From positions 12,996-74,685 of the forward strand of contig NZ_AUDR01000019.1 in assembly GCF_000425565.1 (NCBI RefSeq): a stretch of 61,690 bases of DNA, given 5' to 3'. Under the pieces are notes generated by a model. The model made no database searches. It saw only the letters and a program-made list of their open reading frames with translations, and was not told the DNA's origin. The position numbers and the translations under genes are program-made. This stretch comes from Tepidiphilus margaritifer DSM 15129 (GTDB lineage: Bacteria; Pseudomonadota; Gammaproteobacteria; Burkholderiales; Rhodocyclaceae). Positions 53,800 through 61,690 of this stretch are shown in pieces; position 1 is the stretch's first letter; every line of letters begins with the position of its first letter.

Positions 53800-54739
53800 A
53801 GGAAGCCAGGCGCTGCTGCCGGCGTTCCACCAGCGCTTCGGGCGCGAGCCCTTCGAGCCCGGCGAGCGCCTGCTGCAGATGCCCTTTGAGGATCTCGGCC
53901 ATCTTCTCCGGTTCGCGGTGTGCGCCGCCCACCGGTTCCGGCACGATGCCGTCGATCAGACCCAAGGACAAAAGCTTGGGCGCGGTGATACCCAGGATCT
54001 CGGCCGCTTCAGGCGCCTTCTCCGCGCTCTTCCACAGGATGGAAGCGCAGCCTTCGGGCGAGATCACCGAATAGACGGCGTGCTGCAGCATGAGCACCGT
54101 ATCCCCCACGGCGATCGCCAGCGCTCCGCCCGAGCCCCCCTCACCGATCACGGTGACGACCACGGGCACGCGCAGCATGGCCATCTCGTAGAGGTTGCGC
54201 CCGATCGCTTCCGACTGTCCCCGCTCCTCGGCGTCGATTCCGGGATAGGCACCAGGCGTATCGACGAAAGTGAAGATCGGCAGGCCGAACTTCTCGGCCA
54301 GTTTCATCAAGCGCAGCGCCTTGCGATAGCCTTCGGGCCGGGGCATGCCGAAGTTGCGCGCGATCTTCTCCTTGGTGTCGCGCCCTTTCTGATGGCCGAT
54401 CACCATGCACGGCCGCCCGTCGAAGCGCGCAAGCCCGCCGACGATCGCCTTGTCGTCGGCGAAATGCCGATCACCGTGCAGTTCCTCGAAATCGGTGAAG
54501 ATGCGCTCCACGTAGTCGAGCGTATAGGGACGCAGCGGATGGCGCGCCACCTGTGTCGTCTGCCAGGCATCGAGCCGGGCGTAGAGATCTTCGAGCTGCT
54601 TGCGCGCTTTCTTCTCCAGCCGCTCGATCTCTTCGCTGATGTCGACGGCGGAAGCATCGTGCGCGTAGCGCAGCTCGCCGATCTTCTCCTCCAGCTCGGC
54701 TACCGAGCGCTCGAATTCGAGAAAGATCCGTTTCATCAC
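53774..54739 (-). CDS. accA: Acetyl-CoA carboxylase carboxyltransferase subunit alpha
   Basis: The 321-residue product transfers carboxyl from biotin to acetyl-CoA in fatty acid synthesis with AccD. It has the crotonase-like motifs [40 protein letters not shown]-like stretch, [40 protein letters not shown], and [20 protein letters not shown]. Coupled to the downstream tilS by overlap. Confidence 0.96.
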
Positions 54740-54792
54740 CTGCGTCCCGACCTGAGAAGAGGAGATTTTACCCGAAGGCCACCACCCGGGTC

Positions 54793-54826
54793 CGAAAAAC
54801 GGAAAGGGCGCTTGCCGCGCCCCTTC
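54793..54826 (-). terminator. Rho-independent terminator
   Basis: Minus strand GGAAGGGGCGC-GGCAA-GCGCCCTTTCC followed by GTTTTTC, downstream of the Bax-inhibitor-like gene. One pair in the stem is G-T. Confidence 0.8.
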
Positions 54827-54850
54827 CTGACATACGAAAAGCAGTTCGAC

Positions 54851-55555
54851 TCAATCGTCGCCGTTGAACACCCCGAGCAGCTGCAACAGGCTCGTGAAGA
54901 GGTTGAAGATCGTCACGTACAGCGACACCGTGGCCAAGATATAGTTGGTCTCGCCGCCGCGCACGATCTGGCTGGTCTCGAAGAGGATCATGCCGGACAT
55001 GAGCAGCACGAACATCGCCGACACGGCCAGCGACAAGGCCGGTAGATGGAAGAAGATGGCCCCCAGCCCCGCGAGGAAGGCGACCAGCACGCCTACGAAG
55101 AGGAATCCACCCATGAAGGAGAAATCCCGCTTCGAGATCGTGGCGTAGGCCGACAATCCCAGGAAGATCGCCGCTGTGCCGCCAAAGGCCTGCATCACGA
55201 CCGCCGGACCGTTGGGCAGCGCCAGATAGGCCGAAAGGATCGGCCCCAGGGTATAACCCATGAAGCCGGTGAGCGCAAAGACGGCAAGGATGCCGCTTGC
55301 CTGATTGGCAAGCCGCTGCACTAGGAAGAGAAGCCCGAAGTACCCCACCAGGGTGATGATGAGTCCCGGATGCGGTAACTTCAAGGCCATGGACACGCCC
55401 GCCGTCAGTGCCGAGAAAGCCAGCGTCAGGGCGAGCAACACGTACGTGTTGCGCAAGACCCGGTTCGCCGCCGGCAGGGCCGCTCCTTGCGTTTCGCTCC
55501 ATGCCACGGCTCGCGCCGGGGCGGTGTCGTTCCATCGTTCGTCGATTCGTTGCAT
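54851..55555 (-). CDS. Bax inhibitor-1/YccA family membrane protein
   Basis: The start at 55555 follows GGAGG; the frame goes to 55570 with a TTG. The 234-residue product has seven hydrophobic helices (NTYVLLALTLAFSALTAGVS, PGLIITLVGYFGLLFLVQRL, GAIFFHLPALSLAVSAMFVL) and ends with the family's VSLYVTIFNLFTSLLQLLGV. Bacterial members such as YccA modulate FtsH or act as pH-dependent calcium leak channels. Confidence 0.92.
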   Translation of the reverse strand: MQRIDERWNDTAPARAVAWSETQGAALPAANRVLRNTYVLLALTLAFSALTAGVSMALKLPHPGLIITLVGYFGLLFLVQRLANQASGILAVFALTGFMGYTLGPILSAYLALPNGPAVVMQAFGGTAAIFLGLSAYATISKRDFSFMGGFLFVGVLVAFLAGLGAIFFHLPALSLAVSAMFVLLMSGMILFETSQIVRGGETNYILATVSLYVTIFNLFTSLLQLLGVFNGDD

Positions 55556-55589
55556 CCTTGCCTCCGTCAAAAAACTGCCATGGATTGAT

Positions 55590-55910
55590 TCAAGCCGGCA
55601 ACGGCAGCGCCTGCGGCCGGGCGAAGCGGCGTTCGAGCACCCGCTGAACGCGTTTTACTGCCTGTTCGACCGCCAACTGGGCCACCCGTTCCGTGACCGC
55701 GAATACGACCTGCGGACGCTGCCGCAGACGCATCTGCACCACGCAGCGCTTGGCCCAGGCACCGGTTTCGTCCCGCACATCGACCAGTTTGACCCGCGCC
55801 CAAGTCACCCGGTTGCGGAAACGACGGATCGCGTCGGAAAAACGGTGCACCACCTCATGTTTGGTCACTTCGTCGCACTGAGTTCCTTCACAGACGAGTT
55901 CGATCTTCAT
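55590..55910 (-). CDS. HPF/RaiA-like ribosome-associated protein
   Basis: The start at 55910 follows GGAGGTCAGG. The 106-residue basic product (MKIELVCEGTQCDEVTKHEV, VTWARVKLVDVRDETGAW, KRCVVQMRLRQRPQVVFAV, then TERVAQLAVEQAVKRVQRVL) fits the beta-alpha-beta-beta-beta-alpha order of the S30AE/RaiA fold, ending in a basic helix. It would sit in the ribosomal A/P site under stress. The match is by fold pattern, so the name is tentative. Confidence 0.5.
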   Translation of the reverse strand: MKIELVCEGTQCDEVTKHEVVHRFSDAIRRFRNRVTWARVKLVDVRDETGAWAKRCVVQMRLRQRPQVVFAVTERVAQLAVEQAVKRVQRVLERRFARPQALPLPA

Positions 55911-55980
55911 CCTGACCTCCGTTGCGCCGATGGCTCGGAAACCATGATAGACCAATTTCGCCACGACAATGTAACGTTCC

Positions 55981-57684
55981 TTACCAATCGCTGCCCGTTC
56001 CTCCCTCGCCCCCGGGGGCGCTGCCCTCCGACCCCCACCCCTGATCCCCAGCGGGAATCTCGATCTTTTCCAGGTCGACCTTCCCCACCTTGGAGAAACT
56101 CATCGTCACCAGCGAAGGGAAGGCGATCAGCAAGCCCACCATCACCAGCTGCAGAACGAGGAAGGGGATCGCCCCCCAGTAGATTTCGACGGTAGAGACG
56201 CCGCGGATCTTCTTGCCGGTCACGGCATCGACGTATTCGCCCGCCGGCGCCACGCTACGCAAGAAGAACAAGGCAAAACCGAAAGGCGGATGCATGAAGG
56301 AAGTCTGCATCACCATGGCGATGAGCACGCCGAACCAGATGAGATCGATCCCCAGGGCGTTCGCCGCCGGCCCGAGCAAGGGGATGACGATGAAAGCGAG
56401 CTCGAAATAGTCGAGGAAGAAGGCGAGCACGAAGACGAAGAGGGAAGCGAAGATGAGGAATCCCACCTGTCCGCCGGGCAGCTGCGTGAGCAGGTGCTGT
56501 ACCCAGTGACTCCCTCCCACTCCCTGGAAGGTGAGATTGAACATGGTCGAGCCGATGAGGATGAACATGACAAAGGAGGAAAGCGTCGTCGTGCCTTTGA
56601 GCGCCTGCACCAGCAGCGACCAGTCGAGCCGTTTGCGCGCCCAGGCGAGCAGCATGGCCCCCACCGCGCCCATCGCCCCCCCTTCGGTGGGCGTGGCCAC
56701 GCCAAGGAAGATGGTACCGAGCACGAGAAAAATGAGCGCGAGCGGCGGGATCAGCACGAATGTGACGCGTTCGGCCATGCGCGAGAGCAGCCCCAAACGG
56801 AAGACCCGGTTGATGAGGGCGATCACGAAGGCGACGAGCGTGGCGAGCGTGGTCGCGGCGACCACCGTCTCGTCGATCGGTTGTTCCTTGGGCTCACCAC
56901 CGGTCATCCAGGCAAGGATCTCGTTATAGTGCTGCCCGGCGACGATCCCCACCGCGATCGCGATCACTGCCAGCACCGCCACCGAGCGCGTGCCGCTCGA
57001 ACCGTCGTCCTCGCGGATGGTGCGCGCCTCCGGCGGCAGAGCCGGCAGGTCTTTCGGGCGCAGGATCGTCAGGCCGATCACGTAGAGCACGTAGAGTCCG
57101 ACCAGGGCGAACGCCGGGATGAACGCCCCCTTGTAGAGGTCGCCCACGCTCTTGCCCAGCTGGTCGGCCAGTACGATCAGCACGAGCGACGGGGGGATGA
57201 TCTGCGCCAAAGTACCCGAAGCGGCGATCACGCCGCTCGCGAGCTTACGGTCATAACCGTAGCGCAGCATGATGGGCAGCGAGATGAGCCCCATGGAGAT
57301 CACCGAGGCCGCCACGACGCCGGTGGTGGCGGCGAGCAGCGCCCCGACGAAGATCACGGCAAAGGCCAGCCCCCCGCGCACCGAACCGAAGAGCTGGCCG
57401 ATGGTGTCGAGCAGATCCTCGGCCATGCCCGAGCGCTCGAGCACCAGCCCCATCAAAGTGAAAAACGGCACGGCGAGCAGCGTCTCGTTCTGCATGATCC
57501 CGAAAATGCGCAGCGGCAGCGCCTGAAAGAACACCGGCGCGAGCAGGCCGAGCTCGATGCCGATCAGTCCGAAGAAGAGGCCGCAAGCCCCCAGGGCAAA
57601 CGCTACGGGGAAGCCATAGAGCAAAAAGAAGATTAACCCCAGGAACATGAGGGGCGCGAGATTCTGGGCAAGCCACGCCATCAT
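55981..57684 (-). CDS. dctM: TRAP transporter large permease (DctM)
   Basis: The 567-residue product, about 130 residues longer than common DctM proteins, has 13 or more membrane helices. It starts MMAWLAQNLAPLMFLGLIFF and has the family motifs AVPFFTLMGLVLERSGMAED, GVVAASVISMGLISLPIMLR, ASGTLAQIIPPSLVLIVLAD and VATPTEGGAMGAVGAMLLAW. An insertion at about 220-330 adds two helices, as in TakP-associated permeases. It forms the sodium-driven channel with DctQ, which it overlaps by four bases. Confidence 0.93.
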   Translation of the reverse strand: MMAWLAQNLAPLMFLGLIFFLLYGFPVAFALGACGLFFGLIGIELGLLAPVFFQALPLRIFGIMQNETLLAVPFFTLMGLVLERSGMAEDLLDTIGQLFGSVRGGLAFAVIFVGALLAATTGVVAASVISMGLISLPIMLRYGYDRKLASGVIAASGTLAQIIPPSLVLIVLADQLGKSVGDLYKGAFIPAFALVGLYVLYVIGLTILRPKDLPALPPEARTIREDDGSSGTRSVAVLAVIAIAVGIVAGQHYNEILAWMTGGEPKEQPIDETVVAATTLATLVAFVIALINRVFRLGLLSRMAERVTFVLIPPLALIFLVLGTIFLGVATPTEGGAMGAVGAMLLAWARKRLDWSLLVQALKGTTTLSSFVMFILIGSTMFNLTFQGVGGSHWVQHLLTQLPGGQVGFLIFASLFVFVLAFFLDYFELAFIVIPLLGPAANALGIDLIWFGVLIAMVMQTSFMHPPFGFALFFLRSVAPAGEYVDAVTGKKIRGVSTVEIYWGAIPFLVLQLVMVGLLIAFPSLVTMSFSKVGKVDLEKIEIPAGDQGWGSEGSAPGGEGGTGSDW

Positions 57685-58250
57685 CGTGCTCCCTCGGCAC
57701 CGTCGGGCGACGGCGTTTCATCACTTTCCTTGACGAAGGGCGAAGGCAAGGCGCCCCTGAGAAAGGCAACACGCTTGATCGCCTCGGAAATCCCCTGCAG
57801 CAGCAAGAGCGTGAAACCGACCGGGATCATGAGATAGACCGGCCAGCGGATGAGCCCGCCGGAATTCGAGGACATCTCGCCGGAGACGTAGCCCTGCCAG
57901 AAAAAGGGAATGGAAAAGTAGAGCACGCCCACGCACACCGGCAGCAACATGAAGAACAGACCGAAGAGGTCCATCCACGCCTGCGTGCGCAACGAGAAGC
58001 GCGAGATCAAGATGTCGATGCGCACATGCTCGTTGTTGCGCAGCGTCAAGGCGGCCGCAAACAGGAAAGCCGCCGCGTAGAGGTACCACTGCGCCTCGAG
58101 CCAGGCGTTCGAGCCCACGTTCAGCAGTTTTCTCACGACGGCATTGGCGGCGCTCAAGACGGTGGCAGCGAAGATGAACCAGATCGCGATTCGCCCGAAG
58201 AACCGGTTGAGCGCGTCGATGCCGCGCGACAGCCTCAGCCAAGCCTGCAT
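57681..58250 (-). CDS. dctQ: TRAP transporter small permease (DctQ)
   Basis: The start at 58250 follows GGAGGGCGGTGCG. The 189-residue product has four membrane helices: IAIWFIFAATVLSAANAVVR, EAQWYLYAAAFLFAAALTLR (with the conserved W-Y/E-Q pattern), FGLFFMLLPVCVGVLYFSIP and PVYLMIPVGFTLLLLQGISE. NNEHVRIDIL is the family signature in loop two. It joins DctM to the binding protein. Confidence 0.93.
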   Translation of the reverse strand: MQAWLRLSRGIDALNRFFGRIAIWFIFAATVLSAANAVVRKLLNVGSNAWLEAQWYLYAAAFLFAAALTLRNNEHVRIDILISRFSLRTQAWMDLFGLFFMLLPVCVGVLYFSIPFFWQGYVSGEMSSNSGGLIRWPVYLMIPVGFTLLLLQGISEAIKRVAFLRGALPSPFVKESDETPSPDGAEGAR

Positions 58251-58319
58251 CGCACCGCCCTCCGCAAAAAGGGGTAAATTATAAGACAACCGACCGCCGC
58301 CAGTCGGAAGGCCGCTGGC

Positions 58320-59000
58320 TCATGGTACGAGTTTGCCCGGGTTGAAGATCCCTTGCGGGTCGAGCGCGACCTTGATGGCGCGCATCACCGCTACACCCAC
58401 CTCGCCCGCCTCGCGCGCGACGAACTCTCGCTTACCCATGCCCACGCCGTGTTCGCCGCTGCAGGTTCCACCCAGTGACTGGGCGATCGCCACGAGTTCG
58501 GCACTCAGGGCCTTGGCCCGCTCGAGCTCGGCCGCGTCTTCCGGATCGATCAGGATCACCGTGTGAAAATTGCCGTCGCCCACGTGTCCCAGGATGGGAG
58601 CGATGAGGCCGGAAGCGTCGACATTGAGCTGCTTACGCGTCACCCCCGGCTGCACCACCGCGAGCATGTCCTCGGCGTCGATCTCCAGGACGTGATTCAT
58701 CTGGGAAACGTCCACGCTCACCCCGCCATAGAGTGCGAGTACGTGCCCCTCGAGCGAAGTGCCCGTACCGTAGGGTATGAGCGGCACGCCGTATTCGGGC
58801 ACCACCTCGACCACTTCCTCGGTGCTGGTGACGAAGGCCACCGCCTGCGGCGGCTGGTCGGGAAAATGGGATTCGTCGTGCCCGTGGTGGGCGCGCACCC
58901 CCGAAGAGCGGGTGAAACGCTCGCCCAGGCACGCCTCGAGCCGCGCCACCAAGGCGGGCGGCAGTTCACGGGCAAACCTCGGCGGGTCATAGGGGATCAT
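58320..59000 (-). pseudogene. FAD-linked D-lactate/glycolate dehydrogenase with internal deletion
   Basis: A 226-residue frame. Residues 1-126 are the N-terminus of a GlcD/Dld-type enzyme with FAD motif GVPLIPYGTGTSLEGHV and VVQPGVTRKQLN. Residues 127-226 are its C-terminus, GHVGDGNFHTVILIDPED, GGTCSGEHGVGMGKREFV and DPQGIFNPGKLVP. Normal proteins are about 460-480 residues, so roughly 240 are missing between Asn126 and Val127 (near 58622) with the frame kept. The FAD pocket and substrate cap are incomplete, so it is probably inactive. It lies between dctP and dctQ. Confidence 0.8.
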
Positions 59001-59029
59001 GCCTTTCTCCTACCCCACGGCGGACGCAC

Positions 59030-60112
59030 TCACAGCGGCGCCGCGGCCATGTATTGATCGTAGCTGAGTTCCGAGAGACGGAACCAGGCGTATTCGTCGC
59101 GCAGGAATTTCTGGTAGTGGGTATTCAGGCGGCGGAAATCTTCGTTCTTCGCCTCGAACTCGGCAAAGACCTCGCGGCTCGCCTTGAATGCCGCGTCCAT
59201 CACTTCTTTGGGCATGCGCTGGATCTTGGCGCCCTCGGCGATGAGGCGGCGCAGCGCCTCGGGATTGCGCGCATCGTACTTGGCGAGCATTCGCGTGTGC
59301 GCGTCGGCTGCGGCGATGCGCATCGCCTCTCGATAGGCCTTTGGCAAGCTTTCATAGGACTTGGCATTGACGAGCAAGGTCACCTGGGCGCTGCCCTCCC
59401 ACCATGCGGGATAATAGCCATAAGGGGCAACGCGATGGAAACCCAGCTTCTGGTCATCATAGGGAGAGCTCCATTCCACCGCATCGATCGTCCCTTTCTC
59501 GAGCGCCTGATAGACCTCACCGCCGGGAATGGCCTGGGATACCGCGCCGAGCTTGCCGAGCACGTGGCCGGCCATGTTGCCCATGCGCATCTTCAGGCCC
59601 TTGAGATCCTCGACGGAGCGGATCTCCTTGCGATACCACCCGCCCCATTGAGTCCCGGTATTGCCCAGGGGGAAATTGACGATGCCGTAACGAGCATAGA
59701 TCTCTCGCAGGAGCTGCAATCCCCCACCGTCGTACATCCAGGCATTCATCATCCGAGCGTTCATGCCGAAAGGCAGGATCGCGTCGAAGGCAAACGCTTC
59801 ATTCTTGCCGATGAAATAGAACGCGATGGCGTGCGCCATCTCCACCGTGCCGTTTTGCACCGCATCGAACACGCTCAGCGCCGGAACGATCTCCCCTCCG
59901 GCCGAGACCTCGATCTGAAAGGCGCCGTCGGTCAGGTCGGCGACGTTGCGCGCGAAATCCTCACTCACGCCAAAGAGCGTGTCGAGCGAACGCGGATAGC
60001 TCGAAGCCAGGCGCCAGCGCATGTTGCGCTGGGCCATCACCACCGCCGGAGCCATTCCGGAAGAAAGGATTCCGGCCAAGCCGGCTCCTTGGATGAAACG
60101 ACGGCGTTCCAT
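59030..60112 (-). CDS. dctP: TRAP transporter substrate-binding protein (TakP/DctP type)
   Basis: The start at 60112 follows AAGGGAGAC; a GTG at 60124 overlaps that site. The 360-residue product has a twin-arginine signal (MERRRFIQGAGLAGILSS). The binding domain has GTQWGGWYRKEIRSVEDLKG, LKMRMGNMAGHVLGKLGAV, PGGEVYQALEKGTIDAVEWS and YGYYPAWWEGSAQVTLLVNA, the pattern of TakP proteins that bind 2-oxoacids or lactate. The lactate-type remnants on both sides favour lactate or a similar 2-hydroxy/oxo acid as ligand. Confidence 0.9.
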   Translation of the reverse strand: MERRRFIQGAGLAGILSSGMAPAVVMAQRNMRWRLASSYPRSLDTLFGVSEDFARNVADLTDGAFQIEVSAGGEIVPALSVFDAVQNGTVEMAHAIAFYFIGKNEAFAFDAILPFGMNARMMNAWMYDGGGLQLLREIYARYGIVNFPLGNTGTQWGGWYRKEIRSVEDLKGLKMRMGNMAGHVLGKLGAVSQAIPGGEVYQALEKGTIDAVEWSSPYDDQKLGFHRVAPYGYYPAWWEGSAQVTLLVNAKSYESLPKAYREAMRIAAADAHTRMLAKYDARNPEALRRLIAEGAKIQRMPKEVMDAAFKASREVFAEFEAKNEDFRRLNTHYQKFLRDEYAWFRLSELSYDQYMAAAPL

Positions 60113-60220
60113 GTCTCCCTTCACTTTTTATCAAGCGATACAGTATTTTGATTAGAGTACAATGAAACGGCGCCGACGACAATCGGCCGCCAATAACCAC
60201 ACCAAAAGAGGAGACGAAAC

Positions 60221-60373
60221 ATGACATGGCAACAGGTCTATGATCCCTTCGGCAACATGCCGTTGTCGACCCTATTCGCCGCCATTCCGGTGGCGGTGCT
60301 GTTGATCGGCCTCGGGATCGTTCATCTGCGGGCCCATTTCGCCGCGGGGTTGGGGTTGCTCGCTGCGCGCAGC
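60221..60373 (+). pseudogene. lldP: Truncated L-lactate permease (LldP) N-terminus
   Basis: MTWQQVYDPFGNMPLSTLFA and AAIPVAVLLIGLGIVHLRAH, FAAGLGLLAA match the first 50 residues of LldP/LctP (about 550 residues). The frame then continues into unrelated residues and stops at 60478 inside the tRNA-Ser gene. AGAGGAGACGAAAC precedes the ATG, so the start region is intact and the rest was deleted. Confidence 0.8.
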
Positions 60374-60463
60374 GGCAAGTCGCACCATTTTCGCCCCGGA
60401 CTGACGGGTACAATCATAAAAATGACAATTTTCGTGCAGTATTTTGAAATATATGATGAAAAA

Positions 60464-60553
60464 TGGCGGAGGCGGTGAGATTCGAACTCACGAGGGGCGC
60501 GAACCCCTGGCGGTTTTCAAGACCGCTGCCTTCAACCGCTCGGCCACGCCTCC
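60464..60553 (-). tRNA. tRNA-Ser (anticodon TGA)
   Basis: Class II tRNA on the minus strand: acceptor GGAGGCG/CGCCTCC, anticodon loop CTTGAAA in stem GCGGT/ACCGC, long variable arm (AGGGGTTCGCGCCCCT), AGTTCGAATCT T-loop, discriminator G and encoded CCA. The lldP fragment abuts its 3' end. Confidence 0.95.
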
Positions 60554-60599
60554 GGACGCCGACGCCTTGCGCGCCGGCGAGGTCGATTCTACCGCAAAC

Positions 60600-61061
60600 T
60601 CAGGCGAACGCCGTCGCTCCGCTACCGCCCAGCTCTGCCCGCAGCGCGGCGGCGAGCGTGGCCGGCGGGTGGACCACGGCATGCGGTGAAGGACCGCGAC
60701 GGCGCGGCGGGGCCCAAATGGCGTCGGGGAAGTGGGCGTCGTCGCGGTAGCGTGGAATCACGTGCCAGTGCAGGTGCGGCACCATGTTGCCGAGACTCGC
60801 GAGGTTCACCTTGTCCGGGCTCATGAGGCGGCGCAGCACGCGCTCCGTGCCGAGCAGCACCCGCCACAGGTGCGCGCAGTCGTCCGCGTCGAGATCCGTC
60901 ATCTCGGCGACGTGCTCATTCCAGATCACGCGCAGATAGCCGGGATAATCGGCATGGCGGACGTCGATGACGCGACAGCGACCATCGCGCCACAGCACTT
61001 CCTCCTCACTCCCTAAGCATAGGGGGCAACTATCGGGACGATTCGATCGTAGTGGCATCAT
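60600..61061 (-). CDS. HIT family protein
   Basis: The 153-residue product has the histidine triad MVPHLHWHVIPRYRDDAHFP (HxHxH), plus an N-terminal CPLC pair and RVIWNEHVAEMTDLDADDCA. HIT proteins hydrolyse or transfer nucleotides such as AMP conjugates or dinucleoside polyphosphates. It stands alone, divergent from the hemerythrin gene with 63 bp between. Confidence 0.9.
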   Translation of the reverse strand: MMPLRSNRPDSCPLCLGSEEEVLWRDGRCRVIDVRHADYPGYLRVIWNEHVAEMTDLDADDCAHLWRVLLGTERVLRRLMSPDKVNLASLGNMVPHLHWHVIPRYRDDAHFPDAIWAPPRRRGPSPHAVVHPPATLAAALRAELGGSGATAFA

Positions 61062-61124
61062 TCCATCCTCACGAGAGGAACTTCGACAATATAATCCTCG
61101 CCTCTACCGCACGCAATCGCCATC

Positions 61125-61646
61125 ATGGATACTCGACCCGATTCCGCTTTCCAGCTTCAATGGCGCGAAGCGCTTTCGGTGAAGAACGATGCCATCGACC
61201 GTGACCATCGCCGTCTCATCGGGCTCATCAATCGGGTGCAAGGCATGCTGGCGCACGATAGTTCGGTCGGCGAACTCACCCAGGCCCTGGACGAACTCGC
61301 CGACTATACCGCCACGCATTTCCGTCGCGAAGAAGCGATCCAGCAGGCCATCGGGTATCCCGAATCCCGGTCTCATGCGATGCAGCATCGAGACCTCACC
61401 CATCAGCTGCACACGATCACCGCCGAGATTCTCTCCCTGGCGCATGGCGGCAACACGGTCCATGCACTCGCCCCCGAACTGCGGCAACGCATTCTGAACC
61501 TGTTTCGCGAGTGGCTCATCACCCATATCATTCAGCAGGATTTGCGCTACAAACCCTGGCTCGAACGTTTCCCTTCCGACTGGACGCCGGCAACGGCAGG
61601 GCAATCGCATCAAACCAAGAGTCCTGTCTTAAAAAATAGTTTTTAA
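61125..61646 (+). CDS. Bacteriohemerythrin
   Basis: The 173-residue product is an O2-binding four-helix protein with a di-iron site. Ligands visible: His28 in IDRDHRRLIG, His65 and Glu69 in THFRREEAIQ, His84 and His88 in SHAMQHRDL, His134 and Asp139 in THIIQQDLRYKPWL. It probably senses or carries oxygen, often tied to aerotaxis or supply of oxygen to enzymes. CGCCATC precedes the ATG and no clear ribosome site is seen. The last 44 bases of the window hold no feature. Confidence 0.92.
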   Translation: MDTRPDSAFQLQWREALSVKNDAIDRDHRRLIGLINRVQGMLAHDSSVGELTQALDELADYTATHFRREEAIQQAIGYPESRSHAMQHRDLTHQLHTITAEILSLAHGGNTVHALAPELRQRILNLFREWLITHIIQQDLRYKPWLERFPSDWTPATAGQSHQTKSPVLKNSF

Positions 61647-61690
61647 ACTCCATGGGCTGCCCAGAGGGGCTGTTCACAGTGCCCTGATTC

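Noticed and set aside
61647-61690. Terminator after the hemerythrin gene
   Set aside because: The window ends before any full hairpin and T run could be judged.

Overview
The window is a high-GC bacterial chromosome, most likely betaproteobacterial (a Hydrogenophilales-like organism is a guess from gene content). It carries a lower-GC integrated mobile element of about 20.1 kb at its left side. The chromosomal genes (PduO, flagellar operons, HtpG, GreB, ilvBHC, accA, tilS, TRAP transporter) are GC-rich with dense stop-start overlaps. The element (about 1260-21358) has AT-richer genes with strong AGGAG ribosome sites and unusual repeat-filled intergenic DNA.

Left edge (1-1259): a parDE toxin-antitoxin operon sits between two broken copies of an Rpn/YhgA-type nuclease gene and is bracketed by a 43-bp direct repeat. 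Element (1260-21358): it is integrated in the 3' half of a tRNA-Thr(CGT) gene. A 43-bp attachment duplication lies at each end and a tyrosine integrase lies next to attL. Inside are an H-NS-like protein, an StbA/StbB-like partition pair next to eighteen 11-bp direct repeats, a MOBF (TrwC-type) relaxase-helicase, a Toprim protein, a VirD4/TrwB-type coupling protein, and a pair that I read as IcmV/TraX and DotA/TraY, which are inner-membrane parts of the I-type (Dot/Icm, IncI) secretion system. An IncQ-type replication operon (KorA/TrfB-like repressor, RepA helicase, RepC initiator) follows, with three 22-bp iterons and a candidate ssi hairpin downstream. No other type IV secretion gene is present, so the element looks mobilizable rather than self-transmissible. 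The orphan DotA/TraY pair is the most exciting signal: it could let the element modify a helper's I-type channel, as SGI1 does with its own TraG in IncC systems.

Chromosome right of the element: tRNA-Thr, a DUF2905 membrane protein, tRNA-Ser(GGA) and PduO. A flagellar region runs from 22.5 to 42.2 kb: fliC-flaG-fliD-fliS-fliT-like, a second FliK-like plus FlhB-tail pair, a YcgR-type brake, fleSR-fliE on the minus strand, and fliFGHIJ-fliK-fliLMN with a good sigma-54 promoter before fliK. Then come htpG, greB, an alpha/beta hydrolase, an EEP-family enzyme, a second PilZ protein, a cation:proton antiporter, ilvB-ilvH-ilvC, and tilS with an in-frame 143-bp MITE-like insertion. After that are accA, a Bax-inhibitor-1 protein, an HPF-like protein, and a TRAP transporter locus in which a FAD-linked lactate/glycolate dehydrogenase has lost its middle and an L-lactate permease is cut after about 50 codons. 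The window ends with tRNA-Ser(TGA), a HIT protein and a bacteriohemerythrin.
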